DNA of 38,957 nt, taken from contig JBFLWM010000030.1 of NCBI GenBank assembly GCA_040755915.1, forward strand, positions 1 to 38,957, in the 5' to 3' direction. The notes beneath the pieces were generated by a model. It ran no database searches and was not told where the DNA came from. It worked only from the letters and a program-made list of their open reading frames with translations. A program made the position numbers and the translations under genes. Below, piece after piece: positions 16,931-26,013 of the stretch (position 1 is its first letter; every line of letters begins with the position of its first letter). The DNA is from Sulfurivermis sp040755915 (GTDB taxonomy: Bacteria; Pseudomonadota; Gammaproteobacteria; Thiohalomonadales; Thiohalomonadaceae).

Positions 16931-19504
16931 GTGCAGTCTGTATCAGAACAAAATAACTGGGCTGTGGCGGTGGAGAGAGTGAAGAAACCCTTCTGGAGAG
17001 CGCGTTGGTTTCCCGGTTTTGCCGTAACCCTGCTGTGCCTGCTGGCCGCGGGGAGTGAGCCGCTGTCCCGCTTCGACTGGGCCGCCTACGACCTCGCGGT
17101 GAGTTTTACCAGCAGCCGCACCGCCGATGACAACGTGGTGATCGTCGCCATCGACGAGGATTCCCTGGAGCAGCTGGGGCCCTGGCCCTGGCCGCGCGAC
17201 CGCTTTGCCCAGCTGGTTCATCAGCTCAACACCGCCAAGGCGGCGGTCGTCGGTTTCGCCCTGCCGCTCGATACCGCAGAGAACCAGCACGGCCTCGAAT
17301 ACTTGCGCCATTTGCAGGAAGAGTACACCGACGCCACGGTGCGGGAGGTGTTGGGGCGTGCCGAGGCGGGGCTCGATACCGATGGCGCCTTCGGCCGCAG
17401 TGCACGCAAGGCGGGCAATGTGATCTTCGGCATGCCCTACCGCTTCGCCTCGGCCGCCCCCGGCCAGCTGCCGGCACTGGACGACACGGTAAATGCCTAT
17501 GCCCTGCGCGACGTGGCGGCCAACCGTCCGGTGTGGTTCGACTTCGTCCCCAGCGCATTGACCACGCGCACCACGGCCGCTGACCGGCTGTTCCCGCCGG
17601 TGCCGGCCGTTGCCGCCGGGGCGGCCGGCATCGGTCATCTCAACGGTTATCCCCTGGGCGGCGACAGCCTGCGCGCGGTGCCGCTGGTTCTGCAGTACGG
17701 CGAACGCTACTTCCCCTCGTTTTCCCTGCTGGTGGCGGCCCATAGCCTGAAGCTGGACCACCGTGCGTTGACTGCCAGCCCCGGACGCGGCGTTACCATG
17801 GACGGCACCACCTTCCATACCGATCCCGCCATGCAGGCCTATCCGCGCTATTACCGGGGGCGCGACGACCGGCCGCCGTTCAAGACCCATTCCTTTGCCG
17901 CTGTGTATGCCAAGGAGGTGGAGGCCTCGGAGTTCCGCGGCAAGACTGTGCTGGTCGGCATCACCGTGCCCGGCCTGGTGGACCGGGTGGATACCCCCAT
18001 CGGCGAGGCCATGGCGCCGGTGGTGGCCAGTGCCCATGTGGTGAGCAGCCTGCTCAACAACGACCTGGTCAGTGTGCCGGCCTGGGCGGTGTGGGCGCAG
18101 CTGGCGGCCTTGCTGCTGGTCGGTCTGTACCTGATGTTCGTGCTGCCGCGCTTCCGCCTCGGCACCGGTCTGGCGCTGAGCGTGGTGCTGCTGTTCCTGT
18201 TGCTCAATGCCCATTTCCTGCTGGTGGCAACCCAGTCGCTGTGGCTGCCGCTGATGGTTCCTGTCGTTGCGCTGCTGATAGGCGTGACGGTAATGGCGTT
18301 GCGCCGGCTGGTGGATGAACGCTCCAATCTGTTGCGCGGCCAGCTCGACCTCGCCAACCGCAATCTGGGCCAGATGCTGCAGGCCCAGGGCCAGTTCGAC
18401 CCGGCCTTCGAGAAGTTCCGCCAGTGCGCGGTGAATGAGAGTTTGCTGGAGCTGCTCTATAACCTCGGCCTCGACTTCGAGCGCAAACGCCAGTTCAACC
18501 GCGCCGTGGGCGTGTTCAACTACATCCTGGAGCATGCGCCCTCGTTCCGCGACAGTCGTGACCGCGTCCGTCTCAACCAGGAAATGGAGAAGATGACGGC
18601 GCTGGGCAAGGGCTTTGCCACCAATACCGCCGACGGCACCATGGCGATCAGCTACGGCAAGCTGCAAAAGCCGATGCTCGGCCGTTATCAGGTGGAGCGC
18701 GAAATCGGCCGCGGCGCCATGGGCATGGTGTATCTGGGACGCGACCCGCGCATCGGCCGCACCGTGGCGATCAAGACCATGGCGCTGTCGCAGGAGTTCG
18801 ACGATGAGCAACTGGCCGAGGTGAAGGCGCGTTTCTACCGCGAGGCGGAGACCGCCGGACGGCTCAACCATCCCAACATCGTCACCGTGTATGACGTGGG
18901 CGAGGAGCAGGACCTGTCCTATATCGCCATGGACTTCCTGCAGGGCAAACCGCTGTCGGCCTGGTGCCGGCCGGAGAGCCTGCTGCCGGCGGAGAAGGTG
19001 TTCGATATCATCATCAAGGTGGCCGAGGCGCTGGATTATGCCCATCAGCAGCAGGTGGTGCACCGCGATATCAAGCCGGCCAACATCATGTACGACGAGA
19101 AGAGCGGTACGGTGAAGGTGACCGACTTCGGCGTTGCCTGCCTGGTCGATTCCAGCAAGACCAAGACCGGCACGGTACTGGGCAGTCCGTCCTACATGTC
19201 GCCGGAACAGCTGGCCGGCAAGAAGGTGGATGGGCGTTCCGATCTGTTCTCCCTCGGCGTCACATTTTTCCAGCTGCTCACCGGCGAGTTGCCCTTCGTG
19301 GCCGATTCGCTCGCCAGCCTGATGTACAAGATTGCCAACGAAAAGCATGTCGACGTGCGCGTGCTGCGCCCAGACCTGCCGGCGTGCGTCAGCACCATCG
19401 TCAACCGGGCGCTGTACAAGGACATCGAGAAGCGCGTGCAGAGCGGCCATCATCTGGCCAATGCCCTGCGCCGCTGCAAGCAGCAGATAACCAAGGATCA
19501 CTGA
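16931..19504 (+). CDS. CHASE2 sensor Ser/Thr protein kinase
   Basis: The protein has about 857 residues. Order: cytoplasmic basic start, one membrane segment (WFPGFAVTLLCLLAAGSEPL), a periplasmic CHASE2 domain (~50-375, VVIVAIDEDSLEQLGPWPWPRD), three membrane segments (~384-460), a TPR-like stretch (~475-545), and a Hanks-type kinase (~582-850). Kinase residues are intact: glycine loop GRGAMG, K615 in AIKTM, HRDIKPAN (D713), D732-F-G and GSPSYMSPEQ. Periplasmic signals would be passed to cytoplasmic phosphorylation. No ATG lies near the 5' end. GTG 16931 is chosen; GTG 16826 and GTG 16979 are alternatives. It is the first gene of an operon with a phosphatase and two FHA proteins. Confidence 0.9.
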   Translation: MQSVSEQNNWAVAVERVKKPFWRARWFPGFAVTLLCLLAAGSEPLSRFDWAAYDLAVSFTSSRTADDNVVIVAIDEDSLEQLGPWPWPRDRFAQLVHQLNTAKAAVVGFALPLDTAENQHGLEYLRHLQEEYTDATVREVLGRAEAGLDTDGAFGRSARKAGNVIFGMPYRFASAAPGQLPALDDTVNAYALRDVAANRPVWFDFVPSALTTRTTAADRLFPPVPAVAAGAAGIGHLNGYPLGGDSLRAVPLVLQYGERYFPSFSLLVAAHSLKLDHRALTASPGRGVTMDGTTFHTDPAMQAYPRYYRGRDDRPPFKTHSFAAVYAKEVEASEFRGKTVLVGITVPGLVDRVDTPIGEAMAPVVASAHVVSSLLNNDLVSVPAWAVWAQLAALLLVGLYLMFVLPRFRLGTGLALSVVLLFLLLNAHFLLVATQSLWLPLMVPVVALLIGVTVMALRRLVDERSNLLRGQLDLANRNLGQMLQAQGQFDPAFEKFRQCAVNESLLELLYNLGLDFERKRQFNRAVGVFNYILEHAPSFRDSRDRVRLNQEMEKMTALGKGFATNTADGTMAISYGKLQKPMLGRYQVEREIGRGAMGMVYLGRDPRIGRTVAIKTMALSQEFDDEQLAEVKARFYREAETAGRLNHPNIVTVYDVGEEQDLSYIAMDFLQGKPLSAWCRPESLLPAEKVFDIIIKVAEALDYAHQQQVVHRDIKPANIMYDEKSGTVKVTDFGVACLVDSSKTKTGTVLGSPSYMSPEQLAGKKVDGRSDLFSLGVTFFQLLTGELPFVADSLASLMYKIANEKHVDVRVLRPDLPACVSTIVNRALYKDIEKRVQSGHHLANALRRCKQQITKDH

Positions 19505-19505
19505 G

Positions 19506-20255
19506 GTGGAGAGCGTACCCACACTGCAGATGAGCGGACGCACCGATGTAGGCTGCGCACGTGAACACAACGAGGATCAGATCGCCTGGGATGCCAGCGC
19601 GGGTCTGGCCCTGCTGGCCGACGGCATGGGTGGCCACAATGCCGGCGAGGTGGCCAGCGCCCTGGCGATCTCGGTGCTGCACCCGCTGCTGCGCGACCTG
19701 CCGGCCGACACCCTGGAGCAGGAGGTGGGCATGCAGAACGCCGTTGCCGATGCCAACAGGGAGATCCTGCACAAGGCGGCCAGTGATGTCGTATTCAACG
19801 GCATGGGCACCACGTTGGCGCTGGCACTGTTCCGCGGCAAGGGGGTGATGATCGGCCATGTCGGCGATTCGCGTGTCTATCGTCTGCGCAGCGATCGACT
19901 GATGCAGCTCACCGCGGATCACTCGCTGCTGCAGGAACTGGTCGCCGGTGGCTTCATGTCTGCGGACGAGGCAGCCCAGGCGGTGAACAAGAATGTGATT
20001 ACCCGTGCCCTTGGCATCGAGCCGAATGTCGATGTGGAGGTGCATCACCATGAAATCGAGCCGGGTGATATCTATCTGCTCTGCTCCGATGGTCTCAACG
20101 ACATGGTGACTGATAACAGCATCGCAAAATTGCTGATGGATAACAGGGATAATCTGGAGACGGCTGCCGACGCGTTGGTGGCCGAGGCGAACCGCTGCGG
20201 CGGAAACGACAATATCTCGGTAATCCTGGTGCGCGTAGTGGCGCTGAAGGAGTGA
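19506..20255 (+). CDS. PP2C-type Ser/Thr protein phosphatase
   Basis: The 249-residue PPM-family phosphatase has metal-binding and core motifs in order: REHNEDQ, LADGMGGHNAGEVAS, GHVGDSRVYRL, LCSDGLNDMV and GGNDNISVILVRV. It should be soluble and reverse phosphorylation by the CHASE2 kinase, whose stop lies 1 bp before this GTG start. An ATG at 19530 is an alternative start that keeps all motifs. The size matches the bacterial Stp/PrpC group. Confidence 0.93.
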   Translation: MESVPTLQMSGRTDVGCAREHNEDQIAWDASAGLALLADGMGGHNAGEVASALAISVLHPLLRDLPADTLEQEVGMQNAVADANREILHKAASDVVFNGMGTTLALALFRGKGVMIGHVGDSRVYRLRSDRLMQLTADHSLLQELVAGGFMSADEAAQAVNKNVITRALGIEPNVDVEVHHHEIEPGDIYLLCSDGLNDMVTDNSIAKLLMDNRDNLETAADALVAEANRCGGNDNISVILVRVVALKE

Positions 20256-20260
20256 GCATC

Positions 20261-20893
20261 ATGGCAAAACTGATCATCATGCTGGACGGCGTGACCCTCA
20301 ATGAACTGACCCTGGATCAGCCCAAGTTCACCCTCGGCCGGGCCCCATCCAACGACGTGCACCTGGATGATGGTACGGTAAGTGGCAAGCATGCCGTGTT
20401 CCACGTGCTCGGCAAGGAGGTGTTCGTGGAGGACCTCGACAGCACCAACGGTACCCTGGTCAATGGCCAGCGTGTGCACCGGCGCCAGCTGCGCCACGGC
20501 GATGTGCTGCGTATTGGTCAGCACGAGTTGAAGTTCGTCGAGGATGCGGCACAGACCCTGGAGTCCACCGTCATCATTTCTTCGGCCCAGCGCGAGGCGT
20601 TGAAGAGCCCGAAGGAAATGATCGGCAAGCTGAAGATACTCAACGGACCCAAGGCGGGCGAGATGCTGGATCTGAACAAGCCCTATAACACCGTGGGCAA
20701 GCCCGGGGTGCAGGTGGCTGTGGTGGCCAAGCGCGCGCAGGGCTTCTTCCTGGTGCCGATGGCGGTGGGCAACACGCAGGGCGTGCCCACCCTGAACAAC
20801 CAGCCGGTGGGCGCCAGCAGCCAGGCGCTGAAGAGTGGCGACGTGCTGGAGGTGGCCGGCGTGCGCCTCGAATTCCAGCAGCAGGTGTCCTGA
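20261..20893 (+). CDS. FHA-domain protein, probably two FHA modules
   Basis: The 210-residue protein starts at ATG 20261 with AAGGAG 9 nt upstream. Residues ~5-95 are an FHA domain that binds phosphothreonine: TLGRAPSNDVHL, SGKHA and DSTNGTLVNGQRV. Residues ~125-208 look like a second, degenerate FHA fold (KPYNTVGKPG ... GVPTLNNQPVGASSQALKSGDVLEVAGVRLEF) lacking the clear GR/SxxH/N triad. It is presumably a reader or adaptor for kinase output. The genes on both sides are within 10 bp. Confidence 0.9.
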   Translation: MAKLIIMLDGVTLNELTLDQPKFTLGRAPSNDVHLDDGTVSGKHAVFHVLGKEVFVEDLDSTNGTLVNGQRVHRRQLRHGDVLRIGQHELKFVEDAAQTLESTVIISSAQREALKSPKEMIGKLKILNGPKAGEMLDLNKPYNTVGKPGVQVAVVAKRAQGFFLVPMAVGNTQGVPTLNNQPVGASSQALKSGDVLEVAGVRLEFQQQVS

Positions 20894-20897
20894 ATCC

Positions 20898-21257
20898 ATG
20901 GCGCGCCTGTTGTTGCTGCACGATGGGGTCGGTATCCGCAGTTACCCGCTGGTGCGGGAGCGCACTACCGTGGGCCGGCACGGCGACAGCGATATCCGTC
21001 TCGACGACCAGGCGGTGAGCACCCATCACGCCGTGCTGCGTCTGGAGTCGACGCCCTACCTGGAGGGCTATCAAAACGTGGTGCTGGAGGACCTGGGCAG
21101 CACCAACGGCACCTTGGTCAACGGTGAGCCGGTGACCAGCCAGGTACTGCACCAGGGCGACCTCGTCCGTATCGGCCACTACGAGTTTTCCTTCGAGGCC
21201 GACGACGGTCACGGCCTGGATCGCACCACCATCCTGCTTCCCGACCGGGAAATTTGA
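20898..21257 (+). CDS. Single FHA-domain protein
   Basis: The 119-residue protein is essentially one FHA domain: TTVGRHGDSDIRLDD, STHHAVLRLE and DLGSTNGTLVNGEPV. Its start is 5 bp after the preceding FHA gene stop, so it closes the kinase-phosphatase-FHA-FHA operon. The C-terminal tail DRTTILLPDREI contains a TT pair that might itself be a kinase target, which is speculation. Confidence 0.9.
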   Translation: MARLLLLHDGVGIRSYPLVRERTTVGRHGDSDIRLDDQAVSTHHAVLRLESTPYLEGYQNVVLEDLGSTNGTLVNGEPVTSQVLHQGDLVRIGHYEFSFEADDGHGLDRTTILLPDREI

Positions 21258-21343
21258 GATATCCCGGGCCGGCAGCCTGTCGGCCCTTGCCCCGCTGATG
21301 GTAAAATGCCGCCATTTATCGGCATGCCATTGACGAGGTAATC

Positions 21344-22090
21344 ATGGCCGGACACAGCAAATGGGCCAACATCCAGCACCGCAAGGGGCGCCAGGACGCC
21401 AAGCGCGGCAAGATCTTCACCAAGCTGATTCGCGAAATCACCGTTTCTGCCCGCATGGGCGGCGGCGACCCCGGCGGTAATCCGCGTCTGCGCACCGCCA
21501 TCGACAAGGCGCTCGACGCCAATATGCCCAAGGACACCATCGAGCGCGCCATCAAGCGCGGCACCGGTGCAGGCGATGGCGAGAACTACGAGCAGATCCG
21601 TTACGAAGGCTACGGCGCCGGCGGCGTCGCGGTGCTGGTCGACTGCCTCACCGACAACCGCAACCGCACCGTGTCCGAGGTGCGCCACGCCTTTTCCAAG
21701 TGCGGCGGCAATTTGGGTACTGACGGCTCGGTGGCCTACCTGTTCAGCCGTGTCGGCGTGCTCAGCTATCCGGCGGGCAGCGACGAGGACCGCATCATGG
21801 AGATCGCGCTCGAGGCCGGCGCCGATGATGTGGCCAGCAACGACGACGGCAGCATCGATGTCATCACCGGACAGGAAAATTTCATCGAGGTGAAGGAGGC
21901 GATGATCGCCGCCGGCCTCACGCCGGAAGTGGCCGAGGTCACCGAGCGTCCTGCGACCACGGTCGATCTGCAGCTGGAAGACGCCGAGAAGGTGATGAAG
22001 ATGGTGGACATGCTGGAGGACCTCGACGATGTGCAGAGTGTCTACAGCAACGCCGACTTCAGCGACGAAGTGATGGCTCAGATTCAGTGA
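21344..22090 (+). CDS. yebC: YebC/TACO1-family regulator
   Basis: The 248-residue protein begins MAGHSKWANIQHRKGRQDAKRGK, the strict family signature, and has MPKDTIERAIKRGTG and YEGYGAGGVA. Members have been described as transcription regulators and, more recently, as ribosome-associated factors that relieve stalling. The position before ruvC is typical of gammaproteobacteria. The RBS is GAGGT before ATG 21344, and a TAAAAT box at 21302-21307 could be a -10 element. Confidence 0.96.
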   Translation: MAGHSKWANIQHRKGRQDAKRGKIFTKLIREITVSARMGGGDPGGNPRLRTAIDKALDANMPKDTIERAIKRGTGAGDGENYEQIRYEGYGAGGVAVLVDCLTDNRNRTVSEVRHAFSKCGGNLGTDGSVAYLFSRVGVLSYPAGSDEDRIMEIALEAGADDVASNDDGSIDVITGQENFIEVKEAMIAAGLTPEVAEVTERPATTVDLQLEDAEKVMKMVDMLEDLDDVQSVYSNADFSDEVMAQIQ

Positions 22091-22091
22091 C

Positions 22092-22190
22092 AAGATACAA
22101 GTTACAAGTTACAAGTGGGATGAGTGCGGCGTGCCGCCGCACGAACTCTTTTCTTGTCAACTGTCACTTGTCACTTGGAACTTGTTTCTG
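22092..22190. repeat. Inverted repeat with ACAAGT-rich arms between yebC and ruvC
   Basis: The left side (about 22091-22116) has tandem ACAAGTTACAAGT units. The right side (about 22161-22187) has the opposite, CTTGTCAACTGTCACTTGTCACTTGG-like units. Between them GTGCGGCG/CGCCGCAC forms a small hairpin (22125-22142). The gap is therefore a long imperfect stem between two genes that usually sit together. Confidence 0.65.
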
Positions 22191-22706
22191 ATGTCCCGCA
22201 TTCTCGGGATCGATCCCGGCTCGCGCATCACCGGCTTCGGCATCATTGAGCGCGACGGGACACGCAGCGTATATGTGGCCAGCGGCTGCATCCGCCTTGG
22301 CGATGGCGAGTTCACCGGACGGCTGAAATCGATATTCGAGGAGTTGCGCGAGGTGGTCGCGGCCTACCGGCCGCAGCATGTGGCCATCGAACGGGTGTTC
22401 ATGGCGCGCAATGCCGACTCGGCCCTCAAGCTGGGGCAGGCGCGCGGCGCGGCGTTGTGCGCGGTACTGATGGAAGGGCTGACGGTGAGCGAATACACCC
22501 CGGCGGAGATCAAGCAGGCCACGGTAGGCAACGGCCGGGCCGGCAAGGAGCAGGTGCAGCACATGGTGCAGGCCCTGCTGCAGTTGCCGGCAGCGCCGCA
22601 GGCGGATGCTGCTGATGCCCTGGCCGTGGCTCTGTGCCATGTGCATACGGCGCAGACCCTGCATCACCTGACAGCGGCAAAGACCTGGGCGGGAAGACGG
22701 CGATGA
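22191..22706 (+). CDS. ruvC: Holliday junction endonuclease RuvC
   Basis: The 171-residue resolvase cuts Holliday junctions. The catalytic acidic residues appear in ILGIDPGS (D8), IERVFM (E in the second strand) and DAADALAVALCH. The start ATG 22191 is used because GIDPGS must lie within the first ten residues; the extension upstream is repeat DNA. Its stop overlaps the ruvA start as ATGA. Confidence 0.97.
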   Translation: MSRILGIDPGSRITGFGIIERDGTRSVYVASGCIRLGDGEFTGRLKSIFEELREVVAAYRPQHVAIERVFMARNADSALKLGQARGAALCAVLMEGLTVSEYTPAEIKQATVGNGRAGKEQVQHMVQALLQLPAAPQADAADALAVALCHVHTAQTLHHLTAAKTWAGRRR

Positions 22707-23308
22707 TAGGACGTTTGCGCGGCAAACTGCTGGACAAGAAGCCGCCGCAGCTGCTGCTGGAGGTGGGCGGCGTCGGTTACGAGGTGGAGGCGCCGATGAG
22801 CACCTTCTACCAGCTGCCGGCCAGCGGCAGCGAGGTAATCCTGCACACCCATCTGGTGGTGCGCGAGGATGCGCATCTGCTGTTCGGTTTTGCCAGCGAG
22901 CGCGAGCGCAGCCTGTTCCGCGCCCTGCTCAAGGTCAACGGTGTCGGCGCCAAGATGGCGTTGGCCATCCTTTCCGGCATGAATGCCGATACCTTCGCCC
23001 GCTGCATCCAGGAAAACGATACCGGATCGCTCACCCGTCTGCCCGGCATCGGCAAGAAGACCGCCGAGCGCCTGATCGTGGAGATGCGCGATCGCCTGGC
23101 CGACTGGCAGGAGGCCGGCGTGCTGCCGGTGGTGATGGCCGTGCCGACGGCTGAGGCACGTGACGAGGTCAAGGATGCGGTCAGCGCCCTGATTGCCCTC
23201 GGCTACAAGCCGCCGGAGGCCAGCCGCATGGTAAGCGGGGTGATCACCGAAGGGCGCAGCTCGGAGGAAATCATCCGCGAGGCGCTGAAGGGCGCCATGA
23301 AGAAGTAG
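22703..23308 (+). CDS. ruvA: Holliday junction DNA helicase subunit RuvA
   Basis: The 201-residue junction-binding protein starts MIGRLRGKLL. It has the N-terminal OB fold, the helix-hairpin-helix pair (LLKVNGVGAKMALAILSG and TRLPGIGKKTAERLIVEM) and a C-terminal RuvB-contacting helix bundle (ALIALGYKPPEASRMV). It overlaps ruvC by 4 bp, so translation is coupled. Confidence 0.97.
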   Translation: MIGRLRGKLLDKKPPQLLLEVGGVGYEVEAPMSTFYQLPASGSEVILHTHLVVREDAHLLFGFASERERSLFRALLKVNGVGAKMALAILSGMNADTFARCIQENDTGSLTRLPGIGKKTAERLIVEMRDRLADWQEAGVLPVVMAVPTAEARDEVKDAVSALIALGYKPPEASRMVSGVITEGRSSEEIIREALKGAMKK

Positions 23309-23350
23309 CTTCCGCTGGCGCAATACGGTACCGGGAAACTTGAAACCGCA

Positions 23351-24409
23351 ATGATCGAAACCGACCGCCTGATTACAGCCAGTGCCAGCCGGGATGATGA
23401 GGCCCTGGATCGTGCCATTCGTCCCCGCCAGCTCGCCGACTATGTCGGCCAGCGCGCCGTGCGCGAGCAGATGGAGATTTTCATCCAGGCGGCGAAGAAA
23501 CGCCATGAGGCGCTGGATCACGTGCTGCTGTTCGGCCCCCCCGGTCTGGGCAAGACCACCCTGGCGCACATCATCGCCGAGGAGATGGGTGTGCAGCTGC
23601 GCCACACCTCCGGTCCGGTGCTGGAGCGTCCCGGCGACCTCGCTGCACTGCTGACCAATCTGGAGCCGCATGACGTACTGTTCGTCGACGAAATCCATCG
23701 CCTGTCGCCGGTGGTGGAGGAGGTGCTCTATCCGGCGATGGAGGACTACCAGCTCGACATCATGATCGGCGAGGGGCCCGCCGCACGCTCCATCAAGCTG
23801 GACCTGCCGCCGTTCACCCTGGTCGGCGCCACCACCCGCGCCGGCCTGCTTACCTCGCCGCTGCGTGATCGTTTCGGCATCGTGCAGCGTCTGGAGTTCT
23901 ACAGCGTCGATGAGCTGCAATCCATCGTTACCCGTTCGGCACGCATTCTCGGCGTGCAGATCGAGCCGCAGGGTGCGCACGAGATTGCGCGCCGTTCGCG
24001 CGGTACACCGCGCATCGCCAACCGTCTGTTGCGGCGCGTGCGCGACTACGCCGAGGTCAAGTCCGACGGCTGTATCACCGATGCGGTGGCGGATCGTGCC
24101 CTCGACATGCTGGATGTGGATGCCAATGGTTTCGATGTAATGGACCGCAAGCTTCTGCTCGCGGTGATCGAAAAATTTGACGGCGGCCCGGTGGGTGTCG
24201 ACAGTCTGGCTGCGGCCATCGGCGAAGAGCGCGGCACCATCGAAGACGTGCTCGAGCCGTTTCTGATTCAGCAGGGCTTCCTGATGCGTACGCCGCGCGG
24301 TCGCACCGCCACCAATAGCGCCTATCTGCATTTTGGTTTCACGCCGCCGCAGTCAGCCGCTCGTACCCTGCAGCAGTCGCTGGAACTAAACCGCGGCAAG
24401 GATGACTAA
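23351..24409 (+). CDS. ruvB: Holliday junction branch migration ATPase RuvB
   Basis: The 352-residue AAA+ motor has Walker A GPPGLGKT (62-69), Walker B VDEIH (112-116), sensor VGATTRAG, the arginine finger region LRDRFGI, and a winged helix at the C-terminus (PRGRTATNSAYLHF). It completes the RuvAB branch migration complex. ybgC begins inside its 3' end. Confidence 0.98.
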   Translation: MIETDRLITASASRDDEALDRAIRPRQLADYVGQRAVREQMEIFIQAAKKRHEALDHVLLFGPPGLGKTTLAHIIAEEMGVQLRHTSGPVLERPGDLAALLTNLEPHDVLFVDEIHRLSPVVEEVLYPAMEDYQLDIMIGEGPAARSIKLDLPPFTLVGATTRAGLLTSPLRDRFGIVQRLEFYSVDELQSIVTRSARILGVQIEPQGAHEIARRSRGTPRIANRLLRRVRDYAEVKSDGCITDAVADRALDMLDVDANGFDVMDRKLLLAVIEKFDGGPVGVDSLAAAIGEERGTIEDVLEPFLIQQGFLMRTPRGRTATNSAYLHFGFTPPQSAARTLQQSLELNRGKDD

Positions 24410-24818
24410 CGTGGCAATGTTTGTCTGGCCGGTGCGCGTGTATTACGAGGATACCGATTCCGGCGGCGTGGTGTACTACGCCAACTATCTGAAGTTCATG
24501 GAGCGGGCGCGTACCGAATGGTTGCGCAGTCTCGGTTTTGAGCAGGATGCGTTGATTCGTGACGCCGGTATCATTTTTGCGGTGCGTTCCGTCGAGGCGG
24601 ATTATCTGCGCCCGGCGCGTTTCAACGATGCGCTGGCCGTCACGGCGGAGGTTGTGCACAACGGTGGCGCGAGTATCACCTTCCGCCAGGAAGTGCGCCG
24701 CGGTGAGGAAGTGCTGTGCCGGGGCAAGGTGAAGATCGCCAGTCTGGATGCGCAGACCTTGCGGCCAAAGCCAGCGCCAGCCGAGATTGTTTCAGCAGTG
24801 ACACAGCAACACAATTGA
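24402..24818 (+). CDS. ybgC: YbgC acyl-CoA thioesterase of the Tol-Pal locus
   Basis: The 138-residue hotdog-fold thioesterase has the motif YYEDTDSGGVVYYANYLKF, with the catalytic Asp near 17-19. It hydrolyses acyl-CoAs and is encoded with tol-pal in most gammaproteobacteria. Its ATG 24402 overlaps ruvB by 8 bp; ATG 24417 (MFVWPVRVYY) is an alternative that matches the usual family start. It is linked to the upstream ruv genes and followed by tolQ after 81 bp. Confidence 0.95.
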   Translation: MTNVAMFVWPVRVYYEDTDSGGVVYYANYLKFMERARTEWLRSLGFEQDALIRDAGIIFAVRSVEADYLRPARFNDALAVTAEVVHNGGASITFRQEVRRGEEVLCRGKVKIASLDAQTLRPKPAPAEIVSAVTQQHN

Positions 24819-24899
24819 CACTATCAGATTCGCAGTGTGCCCAGGTGAAGGCGATTACCCTGCATCACTGCACTCAGATACCGACAGCATGGAACAAGG

Positions 24900-25577
24900 A
24901 TGAATACTGATATTTCGCTTCTCAGCCTGTTTACCGAGGCCAGCCTGCTGGTACAGGCGGTGATGCTGCTGCTGCTGGTTGTTTCCATCATCTCCTGGGG
25001 CCAGATCATTACCAAGTGGCGCCTGCTCAAGGCGGCAGTGGCGGATGCCACTACCTTCGAAAAGCGCTTCTGGTCAGGCATCGATCTGGTCGAGCTGTAC
25101 AAGCAGGTGGCCAAGCATCATGACAGCAATACCGGCATGGCCGCACTGTTCGAGTCCGGATTCGGCGAGTTCGCGCGCCTGCGCAAGCAGGGCGGTGTGG
25201 AGCCGATGGCGGTGGTGGAGGGATCACAGCGTGCCATGCGTGTTGCGCTCAGCCGCGAGATCGATCGTCTGGAGGCCAATCTGTCTTTCCTCGCCACTGT
25301 CGGCTCCACCAGTCCCTATATCGGCCTGTTTGGCACCGTGTGGGGCATCATGAATTCCTTCCGCGCTCTTGGCGCGGTGCAGCAGGCCACCCTGGCCATG
25401 GTGGCGCCCGGTATCGCCGAGGCATTGATCGCCACGGCCATGGGCCTGTTCGCCGCCATTCCCGCCGTCATCGCCTACAACCGTTATGCCAATGACGTGG
25501 AACGTCTGGTGAACCGCTACGAGGCCTATACCGAGGAGTTTTCCACCCTGTTGCAACGGCAGGCCCACGCCAAATGA
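24900..25577 (+). CDS. tolQ: TolQ inner-membrane motor protein
   Basis: The 225-residue protein of the ExbB/TolQ family has an N-terminal membrane helix (LVQAVMLLLLVVSIISWGQII) and two later ones separated by a cytoplasmic loop. The STSPYIGLFGTVWGIMNSF and PGIAEALIATAMGLFAAIPAVIAYN blocks are typical. It forms the proton-driven TolQR motor that energises TolA. Its stop overlaps the tolR start by 4 bp. Confidence 0.97.
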   Translation: MNTDISLLSLFTEASLLVQAVMLLLLVVSIISWGQIITKWRLLKAAVADATTFEKRFWSGIDLVELYKQVAKHHDSNTGMAALFESGFGEFARLRKQGGVEPMAVVEGSQRAMRVALSREIDRLEANLSFLATVGSTSPYIGLFGTVWGIMNSFRALGAVQQATLAMVAPGIAEALIATAMGLFAAIPAVIAYNRYANDVERLVNRYEAYTEEFSTLLQRQAHAK

Positions 25578-26008
25578 GCGGCGGCGTCGCCTACCGGCAC
25601 CGGCGCAAGAAGCCCATGGGCGAGATCAACGTCGTGCCGTATATCGACGTCATGCTGGTGTTGCTGGTGATATTCATGATCACCGCGCCGTTGCTCACCC
25701 AGGGGGTCAAGGTGGACCTGCCGCAGGCGGCAGCCGAGACGGTGGAGCCGGCTGCCATCCCGCCGCTGGTGGTAACGGTGGATGCCGCGGGCGGCCTGCA
25801 TTTCACCAAGGGGGCCGAACGTTCGGTGCAGCTGGATGCCGAGGGGCTTGCTGTGCGCGTGGCTGCTGAATTGCGCATGCAGCCGCAGACGCCGGTGTAT
25901 GTGCGCGGTGATCGCAACGTGGCCTACGGCAAGGTGGTGGCGGTGATGGCGGTGCTGCAACAGTCCGGCGTGCCTGGCGTGGGCCTGCTCACCGAGACCC
26001 CGGAATAG
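25574..26008 (+). CDS. tolR: TolR inner-membrane motor protein
   Basis: The 144-residue protein has a single membrane helix (~24-43, YIDVMLVLLVIFMITAPLL) with the proton-path aspartate D25, then a periplasmic domain. It matches the ExbD/TolR family in length and order and partners TolQ. Confidence 0.97.
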   Translation: MSGGVAYRHRRKKPMGEINVVPYIDVMLVLLVIFMITAPLLTQGVKVDLPQAAAETVEPAAIPPLVVTVDAAGGLHFTKGAERSVQLDAEGLAVRVAAELRMQPQTPVYVRGDRNVAYGKVVAVMAVLQQSGVPGVGLLTETPE

Positions 26009-26013
26009 GCGCC

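Noticed and set aside
16943..19570. An 875-codon minus-strand open frame opposite the CHASE2 kinase
   Set aside because: It is antisense to a gene with complete kinase motifs, and the translation is low-complexity His/Gln/Gly sequence without any family motif.
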